DNA of 39,086 nt from Streptomyces scopuliridis RB72. GTDB taxonomy: Bacteria > Actinomycetota > Actinomycetes > Streptomycetales > Streptomycetaceae. Where the stretch lies: the NCBI RefSeq assembly GCF_000718095.1, contig NZ_JOEI01000041.1, positions 1 through 39,086 of the forward strand. The letters are read 5' to 3'. The translations under genes and the position numbers were made by a program. The notes below the pieces were generated by a model, which made no database searches, had not been told where the DNA came from, and saw only the letters and a program-made list of their open reading frames with translations. Each line of letters opens with the position of its first letter. Positions within the stretch are counted from its first letter, which is position 1. Positions 25,255 to 32,296 of this stretch are shown here, piece after piece.

Positions 25255-25733
25255 TGACGCGCGCCCCCGACGATGTGGCGTGGGGGCTTCTCCGTCGGAA
25301 GAGGGGCGGCGCAGCCCGGTACGTCATGGTGCCCGGGAGCTGGTTCACGCCGCTCCCGGCAGTTATCAGGTGCCCGTCCTGTCGGAGGTTTCACGCCGTT
25401 CTCGTCAGCCGTCACCAGGAGTTCTGTCAGCCTCCCCGCCTGAGTGCTGAGGCGAGAGGGCGACGGCCCCGTCCCCCGATCTGCGGCGGCTGACGCGGGG
25501 ATCGGAAGGCTCGCGCGGAGTGGCCGGAACCAGGCGCCCACCACCACAAGATATATAACGATGCGGTAACGCGCAGGGTGTAGGACCGGTAGGGTTCATC
25601 TCGGGAAACGCCTTCCGTCGCATGTCTTCCGTCGCGCGCTCCATGACCTGACCTGTCCCAGCGTCAGCTCATGCGTCGGAGACTTCGCGGCGACATGGGT
25701 GTCGCTCGTGTCCTGTGAAAGCGGGAAATCACT
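25255..25733. other. 479-bp intergenic region before the catabolic set
   Basis: No convincing gene is visible. Overlapping frames on both strands lack domains. Near 25549-25562 there is an unusually A/T-rich patch (GATATATAACG) in otherwise GC-rich DNA, a plausible promoter -10 area for the downstream plus-strand genes. A TTCCGTCGC direct repeat occurs at about 25613 and 25628. Confidence 0.4.
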
Positions 25734-26699
25734 GTGAGCCATCCCCCCACTTCCGTCAGCGAGTACTCGCTCGTTGTCGCGGAACGGGTCGAATCCGCCG
25801 ACGACGTGGTCTCTCTCATCCTCCGCCACCCTGATGGCGAGTCGCTCCCGGAGTGGCGACCCGGCGCCCACATCGACCTGCTGCTCGACGGCGGCCTGGT
25901 CCGCCACTACTCGCTGTGCGGTGACCCCGGTGACCGTTCGTCGTGGCGCATCGGCGTGCTGCGCGTCCCGGAGGGGCGCGGTGGATCGGCATATGTGCAG
26001 GGCAAGTTGCACGCCGGAACGCCGGTGCGGGTGCGGGGACCGCGCAACAACTTCGCGCTCCGGCCGGCCGGGCGCTACCTGTTCGTGGCGGGCGGCATCG
26101 GCATCACGCCCGTGCTGCCGATGATCGCCGCGGCCGAGGCCGCGGGGGCGGACTGGCGGCTGCTGTACGGCGGCCGGTCCCGCTCCTCGATGGCCTTCCT
26201 GGACGAACTGGCCGCGTACGGCGAAGCGGTGACTGTCCATCCGCAGGACCGGCACGGCCTCCTCGACCTCGACGGCTACCTCGGCGAACCGGACCCCGGA
26301 ACCCTGGTCTACTGCTGCGGCCCCGAACCGCTGCTCGCCGCGGTCGAGGATCGATGCCGCGCGTGGCCGCCCGGAGCGCTGCGCGTGGAACGGTTCCAGG
26401 CCAGGGAACAGGAAGAGACGGCGGCGGACGCCGGGGCGTTCGAGGTGCTCCTCTCCCGGTCCGGACACTCCCTTCAAGTGCCGCCGGGAAAGAGCGTGTT
26501 GGAGACGGTGTGGGCGGCCGGTGTCTCCGTGCTCTTCTCCTGCGCCGAGGGGATCTGCGGCACGTGCGAGACCGAGGTGCTGGAGGGCGAGCCCGACCAC
26601 CGGGACTCCGTGCTCAGCGCGGAGGAGCGGGAGTCCGGCGAGACGATGATGATCTGCGTCTCCCGCTCCCGCAGCCCCCGGCTGGTCCTCGACCTGTGA
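25734..26699 (+). CDS. Phthalate-dioxygenase-reductase-like FMN/2Fe-2S oxidoreductase
   Basis: 321 residues from a GTG. The domain order is that of the PDR/VanB family. The FMN-binding barrel has RHYSLCGDPGDRSSWRIGVL. The NAD(P)H domain has VAGGIGITPVLPMIAAAE and LVYCCGPEPLLAAVE. A C-terminal plant-type 2Fe-2S domain has SCAEGICGTCETEVLEG and a distal Cys (MICVSRS). It would pass electrons from NAD(P)H to a Rieske oxygenase or a P450. No oxygenase is present in the window, so the partner is elsewhere or lost. Downstream are a dienelactone hydrolase and a ferredoxin/MBL protein on the same strand, together resembling an aromatic-degradation set. Confidence 0.92.
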   Translation: MSHPPTSVSEYSLVVAERVESADDVVSLILRHPDGESLPEWRPGAHIDLLLDGGLVRHYSLCGDPGDRSSWRIGVLRVPEGRGGSAYVQGKLHAGTPVRVRGPRNNFALRPAGRYLFVAGGIGITPVLPMIAAAEAAGADWRLLYGGRSRSSMAFLDELAAYGEAVTVHPQDRHGLLDLDGYLGEPDPGTLVYCCGPEPLLAAVEDRCRAWPPGALRVERFQAREQEETAADAGAFEVLLSRSGHSLQVPPGKSVLETVWAAGVSVLFSCAEGICGTCETEVLEGEPDHRDSVLSAEERESGETMMICVSRSRSPRLVLDL

Positions 26700-26795
26700 C
26701 GGCGCCCTCTTCCGCCGCATCTGCGCGACGCACACCTCTGCGCCAAACGAAGTGCATGCCCATGCCCATGCCTGTCGGAGAACCCGGAGAGTTCC

Positions 26796-27548
26796 ATGCC
26801 AGTTCCTGAAAACGTCGACTTGAGTCATCTCAGCGCCCCGGCGGGCGGCTCCCAGCAGTTGACCGGGCACCTTGCCCGGCCCGAGGGGCCGGGGCCGTGG
26901 CCCGGTGTCGTCGTCGTTCACGAGGCCCTCGGCGTTGACGACGTCATGCTGCGGCAGGCGGAGCGGCTCGCCCGAGCCGGTTATCTGGCCCTGATGCCGG
27001 ACCTGTTCACGCAGGGCGGCGTCCGGCGCTGTCTGGTGCCGACCATGCGGGCATCGCGGTCCGGCCACGGCCGGGCCTACCAGGACATCGAGGCGGCCCG
27101 GACCTTTCTCACAGAGAGCCCGGACTGCACCGGAGCGGTGGGCATCATCGGCTTCTGCATGGGCGGTGCCTTCGCCCTGATGTCCGCGGGGCGCGGGAGC
27201 TTCGACGCGGCCTCCGCCAACTACGGGATGCTCCCCGAGCAACTGGACCGGGTACTGGCCGGGGCCTGCCCGGTCGTCGCGAGCTACGGCGGACGGGACC
27301 GGATGCTCAAGGGCGCCGCGGCGGAACTGGACTCGGCGCTGGAGCGGCTCGGCGTCGTCCACGACGTGAAGGAGTACCCGCAGGCCGGGCACGCCTTCCT
27401 GAACGACACGGAGGTCGGACCGCGCCCGCTGCGGCCGCTGCTCCGCGTGACCGGCATGGGACCCCACCCGGAGGCCGCCGCCGACGCGTGGCGGCGCATC
27501 GAGACCTTCTTCGACACCCATCTCAAGCAGCCGACGACTTCCGGCTGA
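26796..27548 (+). CDS. Dienelactone hydrolase family protein
   Basis: 250 residues, with GGAGAG 4 nt before the ATG. The alpha/beta-hydrolase features are complete: WPGVVVVHEALGVDD at the first strand, the nucleophile elbow GFCMGGAFALM (Cys), the acid in SYGGRDRM (Asp) and AGHAFLND (His). A Cys-Asp-His triad is diagnostic of dienelactone hydrolases, which open enol-lactones such as those from chlorocatechol breakdown. The true substrate may differ. It is 96 bp downstream of the reductase, and a small ATGCCC triplet repeat occurs in that gap at about 26755-26771. Confidence 0.9.
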   Translation: MPVPENVDLSHLSAPAGGSQQLTGHLARPEGPGPWPGVVVVHEALGVDDVMLRQAERLARAGYLALMPDLFTQGGVRRCLVPTMRASRSGHGRAYQDIEAARTFLTESPDCTGAVGIIGFCMGGAFALMSAGRGSFDAASANYGMLPEQLDRVLAGACPVVASYGGRDRMLKGAAAELDSALERLGVVHDVKEYPQAGHAFLNDTEVGPRPLRPLLRVTGMGPHPEAAADAWRRIETFFDTHLKQPTTSG

Positions 27549-27637
27549 CCCCGGGGCACGTACCCGTATCCCCGATGTCCTCGGCACCACCGGAGCGCCC
27601 GATCGTCGGGCGTTCACCTCACACGAGAGTGGAGTTC

Positions 27638-28576
27638 ATGAGCACCACACAGTCAGAGCAGGCAACCCAGGTGGCGGACGGGGAGAAAGGCTGGAGCGTC
27701 GATGACCGCTGTCTGAACTGCAACATCGCCCGGCAGATCGCCCCCGGCATGATCGGCTTCAAGGAGGGCGGGGAGTACGGCGGCCTGTCGACCGTCATCC
27801 GTCAGCCGGAGACCGAGGCCGATGTCGAGCTGATGTACCTGGCCGCGCACGCCTGCCCCACCCGGTCCGTACACCCGCCGGCCGACCGGTGGGACGAGGA
27901 CTCGGATCCGTACCCGCTGGCGCTGGACGAGGACGAGACCGTCTTCCTCTGCGGGCACGCCTCCCCGCAGACCTACGGCGCCACCTCGTACCTCCTGCGC
28001 CGTCCCGACGGCACCGCGATGATGATCGACACCCCGCGCTGGCGGCCCGCCCTGGCCCGCCGCTACGAGCAGAAGGTCGGCAGGATCACCGACGTCCTGA
28101 TCACCCACCTCGACCACGTCGCGCACGCCCGTAAATACGCCGACGCCTTCAAGGCCCGGCTGTGGATCCACGAGGGGGACCTGCACTCCCTCCCCTCGGC
28201 CGACCACATCATCCGGGGCACGGAACCCGTCGAGATCGGGCCCGGCGTCATCGCCCATCCCTTCCCCGGGCACACCGCGGGCTCCACGCTCTTCATCGCG
28301 GACGAAAAGTTCTGCTTCACCGGCGACGCGTTCTTCTGGTCGAACAGCCAGCAGACCCTCGAAGTGGCCCACAGCGTCGTCTACGACTCGATCAAGACCC
28401 TTGCCGAGTCGGTGGCCCGCGGGGCCGAGGAACTGACCTTCGAGTGGGTCCTGCCCGGCCACGGCGATCTGCACCACCTCCCCGCCGACGAGATGCGGGA
28501 ACGGATGCGCGGCCTCGGCCGCCGCGCCGCGACCTACCCCGCGGAGCCGATCGACTACGGGGCGGTCCGCTACTGA
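27638..28576 (+). CDS. Ferredoxin-domain/metallo-beta-lactamase fusion hydrolase
   Basis: 312 residues. An N-terminal ferredoxin-like domain (DDRCLNCNIARQIAPGMIG, later AHACPTRSVHP) is joined to an MBL-fold domain. The MBL landmarks are LITHLDHVAHARKY, HPFPGHTAGSTLF, CFTGDAFFWS and PGHGDLHHLPADE. This two-domain type is known in plants and bacteria. The usual cluster motif is CxxCxxC...CP, but here the third Cys position is Ala (CLNCNIA), leaving three Cys. A normal 4Fe-4S cluster is therefore doubtful. The start is ATG 27638 with a GGAG just upstream. It follows the hydrolase by 90 bp and is the last intact gene before a strong terminator. Substrate unknown. Confidence 0.85.
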   Translation: MSTTQSEQATQVADGEKGWSVDDRCLNCNIARQIAPGMIGFKEGGEYGGLSTVIRQPETEADVELMYLAAHACPTRSVHPPADRWDEDSDPYPLALDEDETVFLCGHASPQTYGATSYLLRRPDGTAMMIDTPRWRPALARRYEQKVGRITDVLITHLDHVAHARKYADAFKARLWIHEGDLHSLPSADHIIRGTEPVEIGPGVIAHPFPGHTAGSTLFIADEKFCFTGDAFFWSNSQQTLEVAHSVVYDSIKTLAESVARGAEELTFEWVLPGHGDLHHLPADEMRERMRGLGRRAATYPAEPIDYGAVRY

Positions 28577-28588
28577 CCGGTCGGCCAG

Positions 28589-28626
28589 GGGCCCAGGGGC
28601 GGGCGCGAGGACCCGCCCCTGGGCCC
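28589..28626 (+). terminator. Strong terminator after the catabolic set
   Basis: Perfect 15-bp arms (28589-28603 with 28612-28626) surround an 8-nt loop, 13 nt past the stop of the MBL gene. It separates the reductase/hydrolase set from the truncated MFS gene. Confidence 0.8.
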
Positions 28627-28694
28627 ACACCGCACGCGTACTCCGTGACACCTCACACCCGGAAACGATCCGAAGGACTGGCTGAGCAGCAACC

Positions 28695-29051
28695 ATGAGC
28701 GACACAACGAACACGACAGCGAGCGGGCCCGGATCACATACCACCGGCCCGTGGGCGGCGCTGGCCGCCCTGTCGCTGGGACTGTTCATGATCGTGGTGG
28801 ACACCTCGATCGTGTCGGTGGCCGTGCCGGCCATGGTGCGCGGCCTCGGCACCGGTCTCAACGCGGTGGTGTGGGTCACCAGCGTCTACCTGCTCGCGTA
28901 CGCCGTCCCCATGCTGTTCACCAGCCGGCTCGGCGACCGTTACGGCCCCAAGCGGGTCTTCGTCGCCGGGCTGGCCGTGTTCACCGCGGCCTCCCTGGGC
29001 GCCGGGCTCTCCACGGGCGCTGCCGCCACGAACTCCTCGACCGGACCTTGA
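28695..29051 (+). pseudogene. MFS (DHA2-type) transporter truncated by an IS3 remnant
   Basis: The first 109 residues are a normal MFS N-terminus: LSLGLFMIVVDTSIVSVAVP, a TM helix VYLLAYAVPMLF, then SRLGDRYGPKRVFVAGLAVF (motif A) and ASLGAGLSTG. At about 29021 the sequence switches to an IS3-type transposase tail, and the frame ends after about 10 unrelated residues. A full DHA2 protein has about 480 residues, so at least three quarters is missing. It cannot be a functional exporter. Confidence 0.85.
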
Positions 29052-29254
29052 TCTGGAACGAGCACCACCTCCGCCGCGCGCTTCGCGAGTTCGAGCAGCA
29101 CCACAACGCGCACCGGCCCCACCAGGCGATGAACCAGGCGGCACCCCTACGCGCCGTCCCCGAACCGCTCGACCCCGGACAGATCACCCGCCCGGACATA
29201 CGCCGCACAGACCGCCTCGGCGAAGTCATCCACGAGTACCGACACGCCGCCTGA
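29021..29254 (+). pseudogene. IS3-type transposase C-terminal remnant
   Basis: The frame reads CRHELLDRTLIWNEHHLRRA, then LREFEQHHNAHRPHQAMNQA and ends PDIRRTDRLGEVIHEYRHAA with a stop at 29254. This is the last 75 or so residues of an integrase-core (rve) transposase, with the HNxHRPHQ motif near the DDE Glu. The N-terminal 80% is absent. It joins directly to the truncated MFS gene, marking the deletion breakpoint. A matching N-terminal type occurs at 1-185. Confidence 0.8.
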
Positions 29255-29267
29255 ACTGCACGGATGA

Positions 29268-29444
29268 GGTTTCCGGCAGGCGCACTGCTGCCGCTGCAGC
29301 AACCAGTGGCTCGAACCTGAGATCAGCCGCGCCGACTTCGACGCCCTGATCGCCATCCCGGACGGGACGACCTACCTCAGCGTCGAGCAGGGCCTCGCCG
29401 CGCTTGGATTCGATGGGGCCTTCGCCGGAACCTACCTGGACTAG
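29268..29444 (+). pseudogene. C-terminal scrap of an unknown protein
   Basis: From an upstream in-frame stop to the TAG at 29442-29444, the frame encodes about 58 residues with no start codon. It begins with a Cys cluster (HCCRCSNQWLE) and continues EISRADFDALIAIPDGTTYL, then SVEQGLAALGFDGAFAGTYL. The codon use looks coding, so this may be the tail of a lost gene cut off by the IS event next door. Family not recognised. Confidence 0.4.
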
Positions 29445-29498
29445 GCCACTCATCTGTCGGTTCAATCAGCCTTCTGGCCGCCCGCCCTTGCCCCGAAG

Positions 29499-30386
29499 TC
29501 ACGCCCGTCCGTCCTCGACGACTGCCCTATCCATCGTGCCGCGAGCCGGTGTTTCAGCGTACGGCGCGACGGCTGCCGCGATCAGGCCGCAAGACAGATA
29601 CGAGGTCAAGGTATGGAAGTCGAGCGATCCGATGCGGCAGTCCTCATGACGGTCTACCGGAAACCGATCCCCCAGGTGCCGAGGTACCGCGACGAGGTCC
29701 CCCACGTCCGCCAGGTCGACCCAAGTGTCGGCGCCGGTCGGCCGGCTTCCCAGACCGTACTCCGGAGCCGGCTCAAGGCGTTCGAAGACTCCGCCTGCGA
29801 GACCGAGCGGGGAACCCAACGTGAGGAAGCACTCTACGCGCAGGTCGGGGTAGGCATGCAGGGCCTCGTACGCCACCACGGACCCAAGCGAGTGTGCGAT
29901 CAAGACGGTAGGGGCGTGCCGACGCATCTCGTCCGCTACGGCTTCCCGCGAGGCGGCGCGGGCGACAGGATTGCTGAAGTACCGGTGCACCTCACGTGCG
30001 AAGGTCACCGCGGCCCGCGCAAGTTGTACGGCCAGCTTCCCGTTCCTCCGAGCGAGCCAGTCGAGGGCCTGGCGCAGCGGGACCGTGGCCAATCCCTGAG
30101 CTTCGGCCGGACGCGGGACACCCGCAGCCACCGCCCAGGCCCAGGCGATCGCGGCTTCGTCCTCGGTGAGGGAAGCGATATCGGAAGCCCCCTGGGCTTC
30201 GCCCGGCAGCAGGCGGTTCGCGTAGTAGGCGACCCACAGATCCGGTACGGGAAGGTGGCCGAGCCCCGCGTCGTGGTAGCCGGCTGCAAGGGCGGGACGC
30301 CAGATGTCGGCCAGTCTCTCGGCTGCCTGGTGGCGGGTCCGCGGGCCCTGATGGTTCCCAATTCCGTGTACGACGAGGACCGTCAT
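29499..30386 (-). CDS. Alpha/beta-hydrolase (lipase-like) coupled to the NLR-like gene
   Basis: 295 residues from ATG 30386, which overlaps the TGA of the WD40 gene by 4 nt, so the two are translationally coupled. It begins MTVLVVHGIGNHQG, an oxyanion-region motif. The nucleophile elbow VLIAHSLGSVVAYEAL puts Ser at about residue 166. LTLGSPLGLAGGVF follows, then an acid-rich DTWVDLADVGDLVAVP and a likely catalytic His in LDFHTLTSYL. No signal peptide is seen, so it should act in the cytoplasm on lipids or small esters. The overlap suggests that it works with the caspase/NACHT/WD40 protein, perhaps as a second effector in a conflict system. That role is inferred from linkage alone. Confidence 0.88.
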   Translation of the reverse strand: MTVLVVHGIGNHQGPRTRHQAAERLADIWRPALAAGYHDAGLGHLPVPDLWVAYYANRLLPGEAQGASDIASLTEDEAAIAWAWAVAAGVPRPAEAQGLATVPLRQALDWLARRNGKLAVQLARAAVTFAREVHRYFSNPVARAASREAVADEMRRHAPTVLIAHSLGSVVAYEALHAYPDLRVECFLTLGSPLGLAGGVFERLEPAPEYGLGSRPTGADTWVDLADVGDLVAVPRHLGDRFPVDRHEDCRIGSLDFHTLTSYLSCGLIAAAVAPYAETPARGTMDRAVVEDGRA

Positions 30387-32296
30387 TCCCGAGTTTCCTC
30401 TTCCTTCTGCCGCTGGCCAGGCCCTTCGGGGTAGGCGTGCACGCTGAAGGCAGGCTGGGAGTGCCATTCACCGTCGCCCAGGCTGATCTGAAAGGTCTGA
30501 GGTTCCAGGAAGACGGTGTCGAAGCCCTCCCGTTCCAGGATGTCGGCAGTGAAGCCGAGAAGGTCTTCAGCTCCCGCCTCGCGGGGGAACGCACCGAGTC
30601 CCACGTGGGTCGGCTGCACGCCTTTGTTCCAGTCTTCAAGGGTGTAGAGGTCCCAGCCGGACGCTGCCGCGTCGCCGCAGAGCAGCTCGCCGTCCGTCCA
30701 GGCGAGCACATGGGTATGCCGTACCGGCCCATGGTCCTGGCCGGGGTCTGCCGCAGGCTGCGCCGGTGCGGGCCCGAACAAAGCGACGTCGGTCCGGTTC
30801 TCGTTGGCGTCGGATAGGAACGTGACGGCGGCGTGCCTGCCGTGAACGCTTACCGCGCGCACATACCCCGGAACCATTGCGGGACCGCCAGCCTCCACGC
30901 CACCGTCGCGAGTCCAACTGCGCAGGGTCTTGTCCTCGCCCCCACTCACCAGCACCGCTTCCCCGGCCTCCGATTGAAAGGCGAGTCCGGTAACCGAACC
31001 CCGATGGGCCTTCCAGAGGCGAAGGCACTCGCCGGTACGGGCCGACCAGAGGCCGATCCGTCCGTCCTTGAATCCCACAGCGACGATTGGCTGCTGAGTA
31101 TCGGCGAGGCAGGCCAATCCCTCGGTACTCCGGGGCTCCAGGGCGATGGTGAGTGGCTGGTCTTGGGCCGCGGACTCCCACACCGTGAGCGTGTCGCCCA
31201 TGCCGAGGGCGGCGACGACACGGCCTCCGGCCGCCTCGCCGTAGACGACTGCGCGGACCTCCCCGGGTGCTCCCTGCAGAGTCTGGAGCGGAGCAAGGAG
31301 GTCGGTGTGCCATACCTGTACGGCACCCGATGCCGTTCCGATGATCACTGTTGAGCCGGAGCCGTTGGTCATGGCTGTGACGGCGTCCGGCAGGGGCTCG
31401 GTGCATCCCGTCCGCTCTTCGTCCTCGATGCTCCAGCACTCAAGGGCGCTGTCACGGTTAGCGAACACGATGCACGGCTTCCCCTCAACCGTGACCACCG
31501 CGGACTTCTTGAGGCGCCCCAGACCCGCGAGACGGTCGAGCTCGCGGCCGCTCTCAGGGTCCCAAAGGATGGCTGTGCCGTAGTCGTCGACGGTGAGCAG
31601 CGCGGGGCGGCCGTCCAATGCCGTCCAGCCCAGGGTTCTGACCATGCCCGGCCACTCGTGCCCCGCGCGGGGATCAAGGTCCAGGTCCCAACAGCGCACA
31701 AAGCCGTCGCGGTGGGCTGAAACGGCGAGTGTTCTGCGCCCTACACGGGCCACGGAGGCTCTGGTCACGTGCCGGTCCTGTGGCAGCGTGACCATGTTGA
31801 CCTCATCTGGCCCTGTGCGCAGCACCCACATGTTGGACTGATGAGCGACAAGGCGGTGCTTGAGCTGCCAGTCCTCTGCGTCGCGGATCACCAGTTCAAA
31901 GTCCCAACCGGAAGTCGTCGCCACCGCTCGGCCGTTGACCTCGCTGTATTCCACGGTGTCCATGGGCGAGACCGGGTCGTCGCCCGTGGGATCAGGCTCA
32001 TCTGCATAGACGGCGAACTGTGGCCAACCTTCACGGTCGGCGATCCGAACGATTCCGGTGATGGGACGGCGGTCAACATGTTCGTGGAATGGGTTGACCA
32101 GTTCAGCCCCGTCGTCCAGCCGCACGGAGGTGAAGGCGCCGTCCGCCCGCCCCCACACCACATGGGCGGGTTCCACGTCAGCTACCACGACTCCCGCAGT
32201 GATCTGGGCACCTGGCAGCTCCGTCGTACGCAGCAAGCGACCCGTGGTCCGGTCCCACACACACACACATTCTCTCCCGGTCGCAGCAGGTGACAA
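30383..32296 (-). CDS. WD40 C-terminal half of the frameshifted NLR-like gene
   Basis: The open frame is 637 residues, with a nominal TTG start at 32296 that is not convincing. From the VWDRTTGRLLRTTEL segment onward it is a WD40 beta-propeller. Typical blades are VRCWDLDLDPRAG, AILWDPESGRELDRLAGLG, VQVWHTDLLAPLQTLQG and IGLWSARTGECLRLWKAHRG. The last 110 residues are a non-repeat tail. It continues the propeller begun at the end of the upstream frame, and the two join exactly at the (CA)7 tract (32256-32269). Adding one dinucleotide unit would fuse them in frame. I therefore read it as the 3' part of one gene, not a separate start. In STAND proteins the propeller is the sensor domain. Confidence 0.85.
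   Translation of the reverse strand: MSPAATGRECVCVWDRTTGRLLRTTELPGAQITAGVVVADVEPAHVVWGRADGAFTSVRLDDGAELVNPFHEHVDRRPITGIVRIADREGWPQFAVYADEPDPTGDDPVSPMDTVEYSEVNGRAVATTSGWDFELVIRDAEDWQLKHRLVAHQSNMWVLRTGPDEVNMVTLPQDRHVTRASVARVGRRTLAVSAHRDGFVRCWDLDLDPRAGHEWPGMVRTLGWTALDGRPALLTVDDYGTAILWDPESGRELDRLAGLGRLKKSAVVTVEGKPCIVFANRDSALECWSIEDEERTGCTEPLPDAVTAMTNGSGSTVIIGTASGAVQVWHTDLLAPLQTLQGAPGEVRAVVYGEAAGGRVVAALGMGDTLTVWESAAQDQPLTIALEPRSTEGLACLADTQQPIVAVGFKDGRIGLWSARTGECLRLWKAHRGSVTGLAFQSEAGEAVLVSGGEDKTLRSWTRDGGVEAGGPAMVPGYVRAVSVHGRHAAVTFLSDANENRTDVALFGPAPAQPAADPGQDHGPVRHTHVLAWTDGELLCGDAAASGWDLYTLEDWNKGVQPTHVGLGAFPREAGAEDLLGFTADILEREGFDTVFLEPQTFQISLGDGEWHSQPAFSVHAYPEGPGQRQKEEETRE

Noticed and set aside
26755..26771. 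Short ATGCCC tandem repeat
   Set aside because: Three copies only, between two genes, with no further structure.
29001..29140. Fused MFS/transposase frame as a novel chimeric protein
   Set aside because: The joined frames end after about 10 unrelated residues. A breakpoint is simpler.
32263..32296. TTG at 32296 as an independent start for the WD40 gene
   Set aside because: No ribosome site, and the codons before the TG tract are out of frame with the natural propeller.
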